Part shown: positions 18,448 through 26,119 of the stretch, piece after piece
How the letters are laid out: each line of letters begins with the position of its first letter
How positions within the stretch are numbered: the stretch's first letter is position 1
NCBI GenBank assembly: GCA_964499285.1
Contig: CAZCLA010000028.1
Location: 1-39,377 of the forward strand
Direction of reading: 5' to 3'
Length of the DNA stretch: 39,377 bases
Source: JAGFIY01 sp964499285
GTDB lineage: Bacteria > Bacteroidota > Ignavibacteria > Ignavibacteriales > Melioribacteraceae
Notes under the pieces: model-generated
The model's database searches: none
What the model saw: the letters and a program-made list of their open reading frames with translations, nothing else
Told to the model about the DNA's origin: nothing
Translations under genes and position numbers: made by a program

Positions 18448-20001
18448 TTATTTCTCAACTTGAAAAACAGAGTCAAGTAGAGTCCCATCAACCCATTTAA
18501 CAACTGCAACAACTTTGTTCTTGTTTATTTTTGGTTTTGCCGGCACTCCGCAAATTTCAGTTACTTCATCGTAGATTTCTTTTATTGATTTGATGGGAAG
18601 CGATGAACCTTTTACTGCTTTTAACAAATCTTTTCGTTTGGGATTTATTGCAATACCTCTTTCGGTTATAATTACATCAATCAATTCACCGGGACCTACA
18701 AGCGTCGTAACTTCATCAACAATTACCGGAATTCTATCTCTGAAAGAGGGGATTGCTAAAATTGTACACTTTGAGAAAAGACAATTCTGCCATCCGCCGA
18801 TTCCGTGAAGCAAATATCCATCCGAATGTGTAACAACATTTGCGTTAAAGTTTAAGTCAACTTCTGTGGCACCCAATACCGCCGCATCTACAATAGATGC
18901 AAAATTTCCTTTACCGTGATAATTATAACTTGTGAATGGTGATGTATTTACGTGACCGGGATTTTCTCTCATCGAACGAACACCTTCTAAGTCGAATGTT
19001 TGTCCGTCTAAAATGTAATCCGTCAAACCTTCTTCTAACATTTCTACTAAATATTTTGTACTTCCGCCGCGAATAAATCGAGCTTTTATTCCTTTCTTTT
19101 TCATTCTTTCTTTTAAGTAGACAGCGAAAGCTAAATTTGTCCCACCGGCTCCGGCTTGGAATGAAAAGCCGTCTTTCATAATTCCGGAATCTTCTAAAAA
19201 TTGCGCGACGTATTCTGCAATTAATAATCTATCCGGACTTTTAGTTACCTCGGTTGTTCCGCTTACTATTTTTGCCGGGTCACCTAGCGAATCAATCGTA
19301 ACTACATAATCAACATTATTGCCTTGAATCTGCCAAGGATAACAAGGGAATGGAATTAAATTGTCAGTTACAACAATTACTTTATCTGCATATTCGGAAT
19401 CACCCAACGCAAATCCTAAAAGTCCGCAAGCCGATTTACCTCTATCGCCGGTTGCATTGCCGAACGGATCGGCAGTCGGTGCAGCAATTACCGCAATATC
19501 AATTTTTACTTCACCGTCTTGCATTGATTGGTATCTTCCTCCGTGCGAACGAAGTACGCCGACACCTTTCATTTTACCCTCGGTTGTGTATCTGCCAAGA
19601 GGTCCGTTCATACTTCCTTCTATGTGATGGATGGTTCCGTCATCTAAATACTTAATTAAATGCTCGTGACACGGAAATGATGCACTGGGAAACCAGCGAA
19701 TATTTTTAACTCCCATTTCTTTAATTGTATCAAATAAAAAGTTAGTAACTACATCACCGTTTCGTAAATGATGATGAGTGGAAATTGTCATCCCGTCTTT
19801 GAGTCCGGCTTTCTTTAATGCTTCTTTTAAATTTTTTACAACTTTATTTCCATCTGCCGGATAATCAGCACAGCTTTTTATCGGTGGTTTAGCTTTACTG
19901 CCTTTAGGTTTATACTTTCCAACACCTTTAAAAGGAATTTGTTTTTGGTTGTTTACTTGAGTTGGTACGAATCGATGAATGGCATTTTTAACTAATTTCA
20001 T
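18448..20001 (-). CDS. citF: Citrate lyase alpha subunit (citrate:acetyl-ACP transferase)
   Basis: The alpha subunit swaps acetyl for citryl on the acyl carrier of citrate lyase. At 517 residues it has the usual size. Typical CitF landmarks are present: DGMTISTHHHLRNGD near residue 70, SHGGRYQSMQDGE, an extended central CoA-transferase fold, and close to the C-terminus the VDEVTTLVGPGELIDV and ITERGIAINPKRKDLL segments. A longer in-frame start at 20031 exists, but its first ten residues (MTIRQLDNST) are translated repeat array, so the ATG at 20001, itself in the last array unit, is preferred. It is the last gene of the tricarboxylate operon and is separated from the citDE fusion by a four-helix-bundle gene. 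No citC, citX or citG maturation gene lies in the window. Confidence 0.92.
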   Translation of the reverse strand: MKLVKNAIHRFVPTQVNNQKQIPFKGVGKYKPKGSKAKPPIKSCADYPADGNKVVKNLKEALKKAGLKDGMTISTHHHLRNGDVVTNFLFDTIKEMGVKNIRWFPSASFPCHEHLIKYLDDGTIHHIEGSMNGPLGRYTTEGKMKGVGVLRSHGGRYQSMQDGEVKIDIAVIAAPTADPFGNATGDRGKSACGLLGFALGDSEYADKVIVVTDNLIPFPCYPWQIQGNNVDYVVTIDSLGDPAKIVSGTTEVTKSPDRLLIAEYVAQFLEDSGIMKDGFSFQAGAGGTNLAFAVYLKERMKKKGIKARFIRGGSTKYLVEMLEEGLTDYILDGQTFDLEGVRSMRENPGHVNTSPFTSYNYHGKGNFASIVDAAVLGATEVDLNFNANVVTHSDGYLLHGIGGWQNCLFSKCTILAIPSFRDRIPVIVDEVTTLVGPGELIDVIITERGIAINPKRKDLLKAVKGSSLPIKSIKEIYDEVTEICGVPAKPKINKNKVVAVVKWVDGTLLDSVFQVEK

Positions 20002-20035
20002 TGTTGAATTGTCCAATTGTCTTATTGTCAAATTG
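19996..20035 (-). repeat. 8-nt-periodic CAAT array, five units, at the citF start
   Basis: On the minus strand five consecutive 8-mers begin with CAAT: CAATTTGA, CAATAAGA, CAATTGGA, CAATTCAA, CAATGAAA. The start ATG of citF lies within the last unit. Period and anchor match the array at 875-922, while the other four bases of each unit differ. Confidence 0.8.
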
Positions 20036-20047
20036 CTCTGTTCAGAT

Positions 20048-20434
20048 TTAGAGTTTTAGTTTTGAGTTAGTGTAATTTATGAGACTATTTATTGATTTTG
20101 GTAATTTCTGAAGTTCGGAATAAATATGATTATATTCATCTTTAGTAATCAATTTTCTAATCTTTGCTTTTTCGTTCCAATCCAACGATTCATACATTGA
20201 GCCAAAGCTAATCCTATAAAATCTAATTTTATCTCTTTTAGTATATCTACCGAAACCTTCAGCAATATTTGCAGAAACTGAATCAACAGCATCTGTAAAC
20301 TGTGAGCCGATTGTTTTCTTTGAAAAATGATCCCATTTAATGACTATATTCCATACGTAATTACTTAATGCGAATGCAATTCGATATGCTTCGATATCAT
20401 TCAGTTTTAGATATTTAATTTGTTTTTCAGCCAT
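20048..20434 (-). CDS. Four-helix-bundle protein (S23/Avd-like)
   Basis: A 128-residue member of the four-helix-bundle family known from 23S rRNA intervening sequences (S23) and related to the Avd accessory protein of diversity-generating retroelements. The diagnostic stretch SVSANIAEGFGRYTKRDKIR is complete, followed by FYRISFGSMYESLDW. The protein is helical throughout and basic. The ATG at 20434 is chosen over an upstream TTG at 20446 whose codons are repeat array. No reverse transcriptase, template repeat or rRNA gene is nearby, so neither known context applies. It sits in the middle of the citrate lyase genes, between citDE and citF, flanked by CAAT arrays, which suggests it was inserted into the operon. 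Function unknown. Confidence 0.88.
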   Translation of the reverse strand: MAEKQIKYLKLNDIEAYRIAFALSNYVWNIVIKWDHFSKKTIGSQFTDAVDSVSANIAEGFGRYTKRDKIRFYRISFGSMYESLDWNEKAKIRKLITKDEYNHIYSELQKLPKSINSLINYTNSKLKL

Positions 20435-20462
20435 TTGACAATGCAACCATTTGACAATCTAT
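20431..20462 (+). repeat. 8-nt-periodic array between citDE and the four-helix-bundle gene
   Basis: CCATTTGA, CAATGCAA, CCATTTGA, CAATCTAT: four 8-mers containing a 12-bp direct repeat CCATTTGACAAT. The array covers the stop codon of the citDE fusion and the start codon of the four-helix-bundle gene. Confidence 0.7.
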
Positions 20463-21682
20463 AATTTTTCTTTTCTCCAATTTTTATTCAAGAGTTTATT
20501 TTCTTCAGCAAGTTTTACAATTCTTCTTGCGCGTTTTACAACCGGTGCATCAATCATTTTACTTCCGAGTGAGACTACTCCCAATCCTTTTACTTCTGCT
20601 TCCTCAAAAGCTGTTACTATTTTCTTTGCCTTTTCAATTTCATTATTGCTTGGCAGAAAAGCTTCGTTTACGATTTGAATTTGTCGCGGGTGAATGCATC
20701 CTTTCCCTTCAAAACCAATTGATTTTGCTTCAATTACCGATGTACGTAAACCATCCATATCGGTTACATCCGAAAAGACAGTATCAATTGCTTGAATCTT
20801 TGCTGCTTTTGCTGCGTTTACAATCATACTCCTTGCAAAAATACTTTCCTTACCTTCGTTAGTTCTTTCTACACCGATATCTGCTGTATAATCTTCAAGT
20901 CCGACTGCGAGCGCACAATTATATTTTGAAGCAGATGCAATTTCAAAACTCTTAATAACGCCAAGCGCACTTTCGATTATCGGCATAAAATAAATATCAT
21001 TTTTTACTTTTAATTCTTTCTTAAGCAACTCAACATTTTCCTCAACATCTTTAACTTGATCGGCACTTTCAACTTTTGGAATTAAAATTACGTGAATATT
21101 GTGGGGAACAATAAATTTTAAATCGCCCAATCCTTTTGGTAACTGATTAATTCTAACCATTCTTTCGGAGCCATAAAAATCAACAGACCGGAGTGCATTT
21201 CTAACTAAAAGTTGAGCAGAACCTTTTTCGGAAGGAGCAACGCTGTCTTCCAAATCCAATATTATCCCATCCGGTTTATGCAGCCCTGCATTCGGATAAA
21301 ACTTCGGTTCATTTCCGGGAAGATATAATCTGCTTCTGCGCAGACGTTCTTTAGTAGTTTTGTAATTATTCTTTTTATTGAACTCCGGTAAATATTCTTT
21401 CTCGATTTCCGGGAATAGTTTCTTCACAGCAAATTCAAATCGTGCAGCAAGTGTAAAGGGAAGCGCTCCGGAATCTTCGATTAAAATTTCAGCACTTTTT
21501 AATCCGAAAAACTCGGACATTTTTATTACTTCATTACGTATGGAATTTCCAAACATCGAATCGACTTTACTTTTTAAATCGATTTTCAATCCACCGGATT
21601 TCTTAATAGTTATTTCAACGTAACAATCTGATCTTACATTACTACCACGCTTACCGCTTGAAGCGTTTTTATTTAAAGACAT
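20459..21682 (-). CDS. citE: Citrate lyase acyl carrier-beta subunit fusion (CitD-CitE)
   Basis: A 407-residue protein that joins two citrate lyase subunits. Residues about 8-90 resemble CitD, the acyl carrier: SDCYVEITI, a FG.SIRNEVIKMSEFFG-type helix, and DSGALPFTLAARFEFAVKKL near the end. Residues about 116-390 are CitE, the citryl lyase of the HpcH/HpaI aldolase superfamily: RSRLYLPGNEPKF, DGIILDLEDSVAPSEK, PIIESALGVI, VGLEDYTADIG and GKGCIHPRQI. The combined length equals the sum of separate CitD and CitE proteins. The carrier's prosthetic-group serine is normally in a GTLES(S/G)D motif; here the region reads GSNVRSD, leaving Ser18 as the only obvious candidate. The ATG at 21682 follows GAGGTGAT; the GTG two codons earlier lies inside that site. 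Confidence 0.88.
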   Translation of the reverse strand: MSLNKNASSGKRGSNVRSDCYVEITIKKSGGLKIDLKSKVDSMFGNSIRNEVIKMSEFFGLKSAEILIEDSGALPFTLAARFEFAVKKLFPEIEKEYLPEFNKKNNYKTTKERLRRSRLYLPGNEPKFYPNAGLHKPDGIILDLEDSVAPSEKGSAQLLVRNALRSVDFYGSERMVRINQLPKGLGDLKFIVPHNIHVILIPKVESADQVKDVEENVELLKKELKVKNDIYFMPIIESALGVIKSFEIASASKYNCALAVGLEDYTADIGVERTNEGKESIFARSMIVNAAKAAKIQAIDTVFSDVTDMDGLRTSVIEAKSIGFEGKGCIHPRQIQIVNEAFLPSNNEIEKAKKIVTAFEEAEVKGLGVVSLGSKMIDAPVVKRARRIVKLAEENKLLNKNWRKEKL

Positions 21683-21698
21683 AATCACCTCAAAAATG

Positions 21699-21755
21699 AA
21701 CCGCAGAGACGCAAAGACGCAGAGGAAATCTCAGTGTCTCCGTTCCTTTGCGGTT
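21699..21755. repeat. Palindromic repeat, CGCAGAGACGCAAAG type
   Basis: A 57-bp hairpin-forming element fills most of the gap between prpD and the citDE fusion. Its ends AACCGCAGAG and CCTTTGCGGTT are inverted, and inner parts AGACGCAGAG and CTCAGTGTCT also pair. A second member in the same orientation, 21 of 27 matching over its AACCG arm, lies at 25279-25305. Such motifs are known as dispersed intergenic repeats in several phyla. Confidence 0.75.
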
Positions 21756-21760
21756 AAGAA

Positions 21761-23194
21761 TTAGACTATCAATTTTTCCATAAATTCTTTTGCAGAATGC
21801 TTCTCAGCATTAAAGATTACTTCTTTTATTTCTTTTTGTCTTTCTTTGCTTAATAATTCGGACGATAATCCTTCAAATTTATCGTCAAGATCTTTTTCGG
21901 TCATTGGTTCACGCGGATCACCTTTAGGGTATTCCATATATTCTTCAAATTCATTTCCGCCTTTTGTTTTTACCACGACTTTAGATGGCTGTTTTGCCGG
22001 AAACATTTTTTCAAATTCAATTGAGGGTTCACCTTTTATTTTATCAATCACTTCGTAAATTCTCGGGTCGTTTAGTTTTTCATCATCAAAAGAATGCCGT
22101 GTGATTTTTTTATCAACAATTGCAGCAGCTAAACAATAGGGAAGTGAGTGATCTGCAGTTTCACGAGATTCTGGCCGATATTTTGCTGGATCAAAAAGTA
22201 TGTCGTATGCTTGTGCAAAGCAAGTCACTTTTACTTCTTCAATGTCGGAATATTCTAAATTATTTTTCGTCATTGCATTCAACACACAAGAAATATGCGT
22301 ATGGGTTAATGCTTCTGTCGGGAATGCCTTCATACCGCATTCAAGAATTTTATAATTTTTACCGAGGTCTTTTATTAGTGCATCAACATCCCAAGACCAC
22401 TCCGAAACACCGTCGCGTCCTTTCATTTTGGTTGGATCGATTTTTTCTTCCTTTGGGTTCCATCCAATGAAAGCATCCATAAAACCTTCTTTACCTTCAA
22501 AAATTTTTTCCGTCCCGCTGTAACCGCGCTGTGCCATCAATGCAGCGAATACACCGGATTGAACCGCCATCGGATCTACCGTGTTTTTCATCATTGTTAA
22601 TTTACCTGCAGTCGGACACCCAATTGTGTGATTGTGCGATCCGTTTATACCGATTGCATTTACCATCTGATCAACCGTTAAACCAAGAACTTTCCCGGCT
22701 ACAATAGGGGAGACGAATTGAGTTAATGTTGCGTGATGCCATTTGCGTTCACGAACTCCCGGTTTTGCAAACAAACACATTCTTTGTTCAAACTCGTAGG
22801 CAAGAACAACTGCAACAATCACATCTTTCATTGATGCATCCACTAATTCTGCCGTAACTAAAGCAGCCGGAATAATATCCGACGGATGCGAAGGATCATC
22901 TTTCCAATAAATATCATTAAAATCGAGTGCACGGATCATCAATGAATTAACCAGTGCGGCATTAACAGCCGGAATTTTATCACCAAATCCTATTAATGTT
23001 GCTTCTTCTTTGCCTCCCATTTCTATGTAGATGTCGCGTAAAATATTAACATCTTTTGTTGTATAGCCGCCGTAAGCACAACCAATTGAATCGTATAAAT
23101 ATCTTTTAACTTCATAGATAACTTCTTTTGGTAAATCTTCGTACTTATGGTTAACAGCAAATTCCGAGATTATTCGTGAAATAGATTTTTCCAT
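21761..23194 (-). CDS. MmgE/PrpD family protein
   Basis: A 477-residue full-length member of the family containing 2-methylcitrate dehydratase (PrpD) and cis-aconitate decarboxylase. N-terminal all-helical domain: LYDSIGCAYGG near residue 35, NSLMIRALDFNDIYW (about 84-98, with the conserved Asp), AYEFEQRMC. C-terminal domain: ILECGMKAFPTEALTHTHI, ADHSLPYCLAAAIVD. The ATG follows AAAGG. It lies between the (homo)aconitase gene and the citDE fusion in one operon, so its substrate is probably a tricarboxylate such as methylcitrate, citrate or cis-aconitate. Sequence alone cannot separate dehydratase from decarboxylase. Confidence 0.9.
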   Translation of the reverse strand: MEKSISRIISEFAVNHKYEDLPKEVIYEVKRYLYDSIGCAYGGYTTKDVNILRDIYIEMGGKEEATLIGFGDKIPAVNAALVNSLMIRALDFNDIYWKDDPSHPSDIIPAALVTAELVDASMKDVIVAVVLAYEFEQRMCLFAKPGVRERKWHHATLTQFVSPIVAGKVLGLTVDQMVNAIGINGSHNHTIGCPTAGKLTMMKNTVDPMAVQSGVFAALMAQRGYSGTEKIFEGKEGFMDAFIGWNPKEEKIDPTKMKGRDGVSEWSWDVDALIKDLGKNYKILECGMKAFPTEALTHTHISCVLNAMTKNNLEYSDIEEVKVTCFAQAYDILFDPAKYRPESRETADHSLPYCLAAAIVDKKITRHSFDDEKLNDPRIYEVIDKIKGEPSIEFEKMFPAKQPSKVVVKTKGGNEFEEYMEYPKGDPREPMTEKDLDDKFEGLSSELLSKERQKEIKEVIFNAEKHSAKEFMEKLIV

Positions 23195-23254
23195 ATAATA
23201 CCTTTTATTAAGTTTAATTGTTACAGTAAACGTAACAAATCGAATAAAAATATT

Positions 23255-25234
23255 CTATTTGATGTTTTGTTTCACCCAATTCTCGAGACCACCAACGACA
23301 ATTAACTCCTGTGCCGCTGTGCCAATCGGGCTGATTTGAAACTGTTTTTCGTCAAATATTATTTCTGATTTTTCAAAATTTATTATTGCTCTAAGTTGTG
23401 TATAAACCGATAGTTTATCTCTGCCAAATTTATCAATCAAATAATCGACAAATGCAGGGGATTCTAAAACTAAAAATCCGTTGTTGATAGCATTTCTTGC
23501 ATAAGTCTGACTAAATGATCCTGCAATCACGCACTGAATGCCACGATACTTTAATGCAGTCGCCGCTTGCTCTCGAGAACTTCCTGTTCCGAATGTATAC
23601 CCTCCCACTAGGATATCACCTTCATTAACCAGTTCTGCAAATTCAGGATCATAGTTTTCCATAACAACTTTTGCCTGATCCTCAGGTTTAAAATCATCCA
23701 TGTAAGTATATTTCCCGGGATAAATACCATCTGTGTTTAAATTGTTTTGATGGCAGAAAACAATATTTCCCTCGATTGATTTTGGAAATCCTTTAATAAT
23801 TTTGACAGATAATTTATCTTCGGAAGATTTTTTATTCTGAATTACATCACCAACTATTTCGGATTTGTCATCGATGCTTCCAAAAAAATCTATGAAACCT
23901 GATATTGCAGATGATGCAACAACTGCTGGAGATGCGAGATATGCCTTTGCGTTCGGAGAACCCATCCTTCCTTTGAAATTTCTATTAGTTGCAGAAATTC
24001 CAACTTCACCGTCCTCAAGAAGTCCGGTACCCAATCCGATACAAGGACCACAACCCGGTGGAAGCGGAATTGCTCCCGTTTCGAGAATTGTTTGCCAATA
24101 ACCCAGCTTTTCTGATTCACTCTGTACCTCACTTGAAGCAGCTGCAACATAAAACTTAACACCGTCCGCAATTTTTTTCCCAATTAGAATATCTGCAGCT
24201 TCTTTTATATCTTCCAATCGACTGTTTACACACGACACTAAGTAAGCTTTATCAATTTTGATCTTTCTGCTTTTTAATTCCGAAACAGAACTCATAACTT
24301 TTACACTGTTCGGTCCACTCACGTGAGGCGTTATGCTTCCAAGATCAATTGTGATCTCTTTTGCATAAAAGGCATCTGGATCAGGAATGAGATCTGTATA
24401 ATTTTCTTCAAGTTCGTTTATTCTATTAAAATTAATTCTTGGATGAACCCCATTGCCATCAATATCAGAAGGGACGCCTGCAAGTCCGCGCTTTTGAATA
24501 AACTCTGCTCTTTTTCTTAACCAGTTGATTGTGACTGCATCAATGTGAAAAACACCGGCTAATGCACCCCATTCAGTTGTCATATTTGCAATTGATAATC
24601 TTTGATCGATAGAAAGTGAAGCAATACCATCGCCTGTAAATTCAATCACATGGTTCAGCACTTCATCATTATTAAATTTTCCGCACAAAGAAATAATTAC
24701 ATCCTTACCGACTACACCTTTTTTCAACTTGCCCTTCATCGTAACTTTGGCAACAGGTGGAATTTGCCACCAGGTTCTACCTGTAGCCCAAATCGCAGCG
24801 GCATCTGTTCTTACGATTGGTGTTCCCAAACAACCTATTCCACCGTACATATTAGAATGACTATCTGAGGCGACACACATAGTTCCGGGCCAAGCATAAC
24901 CTTCTTCTATCATTATTTGATGTCCAATTCCTCGTCCGGCAGGATAAAAATCGCATCCCATAGCTTTTGAGAATTCTTCGATCTTTCTGTACTTCTCTAA
25001 ATTCTTTTCAGATTTATTTTGAATGTCATGATCCAGTGTATGAACTACTTGTCTTGGGTTCGCAATTTTATCCGCTCCAATACTTTTGAATTTGGGAATT
25101 ACGGCACCGGTATTGTCATGAGTCATAACAAACGCGGGTTTTATCGATATATAATCGCCGCTTTTAACCTGTTGTCCGTCTTCGAGATTGACTGCATGTT
25201 TTTGAACAATTTTTTCGATTAGATTCTGTGACAT
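23255..25234 (-). CDS. Aconitase superfamily hydratase resembling fungal homoaconitase (Lys4)
   Basis: A 659-residue [4Fe-4S] hydratase with both the large catalytic part and the C-terminal swivel domain. Cluster ligands are Cys335 (SCVNSRLED), Cys395 and Cys398 (GCGPCIGLG). Long stretches recall yeast mitochondrial Lys4 homoaconitase rather than bacterial AcnA or AcnB: VKSGDYISIKPA, TLDHDIQNKSEKNLEKY, YPAGRGIGHQIMIEEGYAWP, WATGRTWWQIPPVAKV, LSIANMTTEWGAL and GISATNRNFKGRMGS. The swivel part contains NTDGIYPGKYTY and GTGSSREQAATAL. GAGGAGAA precedes the ATG. In this operon, with isocitrate dehydrogenase- and citrate lyase-like genes, citrate/isocitrate isomerisation is the likeliest reaction. 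Homoaconitate or methylaconitate hydration is the alternative. Confidence 0.88.
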   Translation of the reverse strand: MSQNLIEKIVQKHAVNLEDGQQVKSGDYISIKPAFVMTHDNTGAVIPKFKSIGADKIANPRQVVHTLDHDIQNKSEKNLEKYRKIEEFSKAMGCDFYPAGRGIGHQIMIEEGYAWPGTMCVASDSHSNMYGGIGCLGTPIVRTDAAAIWATGRTWWQIPPVAKVTMKGKLKKGVVGKDVIISLCGKFNNDEVLNHVIEFTGDGIASLSIDQRLSIANMTTEWGALAGVFHIDAVTINWLRKRAEFIQKRGLAGVPSDIDGNGVHPRINFNRINELEENYTDLIPDPDAFYAKEITIDLGSITPHVSGPNSVKVMSSVSELKSRKIKIDKAYLVSCVNSRLEDIKEAADILIGKKIADGVKFYVAAASSEVQSESEKLGYWQTILETGAIPLPPGCGPCIGLGTGLLEDGEVGISATNRNFKGRMGSPNAKAYLASPAVVASSAISGFIDFFGSIDDKSEIVGDVIQNKKSSEDKLSVKIIKGFPKSIEGNIVFCHQNNLNTDGIYPGKYTYMDDFKPEDQAKVVMENYDPEFAELVNEGDILVGGYTFGTGSSREQAATALKYRGIQCVIAGSFSQTYARNAINNGFLVLESPAFVDYLIDKFGRDKLSVYTQLRAIINFEKSEIIFDEKQFQISPIGTAAQELIVVGGLENWVKQNIK

Positions 25235-25251
25235 ATTATTCTCCTCAGCAT

Positions 25252-25305
25252 TCTTTGTTTCTCCGCGGTTGTCATTTGAACCGGAAAGACGCTAAGATGC
25301 AAAGA
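25252..25305. repeat. Second palindromic repeat of the CGCAGAGACGC family
   Basis: TCTTTGTTTCTCCGCGGTT (25252-25270) is an imperfect inverted partner of the AACCG-GAAAGACGC arm at 25279-25305, with an 8-nt loop. The right arm matches the element at 21699 at 21 of 27 positions. It occupies most of the gap between the HD-domain gene and the aconitase gene. Confidence 0.65.
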
Positions 25306-26012
25306 TTAAATTTTTAGACAAGTCTCTTTCTTAAATGGCTCGAAACTTACAAAATCAGCGTGATGCACAATTATAGATTCTATCGTTCGTTTTCCTAAAT
25401 CGCCTTCTTTTGAATGATAGGCAATTATGTGTTGAATATCTGCCGGCAGATTAAATCTGTCAGCGATCGCCACGCCGCTAAAAGGATGACGCAAAAGTTT
25501 ACCATCTTTGCTGGTAGTAAGTTTCCCTTCTACTTTTTCGTATTCAAGAAGTTTCCCAACATCGATCAAAATCGCACCGGAAATTAAGTAATCCCAATTT
25601 ATCTTAACATCTNNNNNNNNNNNNNNNNNNNNNNNNNNNNNNNNNNNNNNNNNNNNNNNNNNNNNNNNNNNNNNNNNNNNNNNNNNNNNNNNNNNNNNNN
25701 NNNNNNNNNNNNAACATCGATCAAAATCGCACCGGAAATTAAGTAATCCCAATTTATCTTAACATCTTTATGAAAATTGTTTTCCATTATTTTAGCAATT
25801 TCAATTGAAAGCTGAACAGCGGTTCTTTTATGATTCATAAAAGATATACTGCAATCGTCAATAAGAAGAGAGAAGGGAATTTGTTCTAAATCTTCCGGTT
25901 GAAGAGGACTATTCTCAATCGCATATTCCCAACATTGATATGTTTTTTCTTTTATGTCATCATTTTGAATTAACTCAATCTCGGGCCAAATATTTTTTAT
26001 TTTTTGTCTCAT
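25306..26012 (-). CDS. HD-domain protein, interrupted by an artefactual assembly gap
   Basis: The gene runs across the N block at 25613-25712. The 55 bp on each side of the block are identical, and dropping the block plus one copy (155 nt) joins the frames at DYLISGAILIDV-GKLLEYEK, giving 183 residues. It resembles HD-superfamily phosphohydrolases: an early histidine (MNHKRTA), the core helix and the late LLRHPFSGVAIA, HIIAYHSKEGD and IIVHHADFVS segments. The metal-binding His-Asp doublet, usually LLHDIGK or LHDVGK, reads LIDVGK, so the histidine is replaced. The start at MRQKIKN (26012) is preferred over an upstream ATG at 26051. It lies between the isocitrate dehydrogenase-like and aconitase genes. 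Its role there is unknown. Confidence 0.75.
25613..25712. other. 100-N assembly gap with identical 55-bp flanks
   Basis: Positions 25558-25612 and 25713-25767 are the same 55 bp in direct orientation. The contig ends overlap by one k-mer; the gap holds no missing sequence and the repeat is not biological. Confidence 0.93.
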
Positions 26013-26059
26013 ATACAATAACTCCCAATGGAATACTAATTTACCTATCATTATAAAGT

Positions 26060-26115
26060 ACGCAGATCAAAAAAGTTGAACACAATTATAAATATTCTAA
26101 CTTATTGATCTGCGT
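26060..26115. repeat. 11-bp inverted repeat upstream of the HD-domain gene
   Basis: ACGCAGATCAA (26060-26070) and TTGATCTGCGT (26105-26115) are exact inverted copies separated by 34 AT-rich bases, in the gap between the isocitrate dehydrogenase-like gene and the HD-domain gene. There is no T-run suited to an intrinsic terminator on the minus strand. It is probably another dispersed palindrome. Confidence 0.6.
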
Positions 26116-26119
26116 GTAA

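Noticed and set aside
20002..20031. Longer CitF start adding MTIRQLDNST
   Set aside because: The added residues are translated CAAT array and have no counterpart in CitF proteins.
20048..20434. Diversity-generating retroelement, because the four-helix-bundle protein resembles Avd
   Set aside because: No reverse transcriptase, template or variable repeat is found nearby.
25558..25767. Apparent direct 55-bp repeat flanking a gap, as a mobile-element duplication
   Set aside because: The same length occurs at the other gap, both cut through intact genes, and collapsing the copies restores the frame. It is an assembly overlap.
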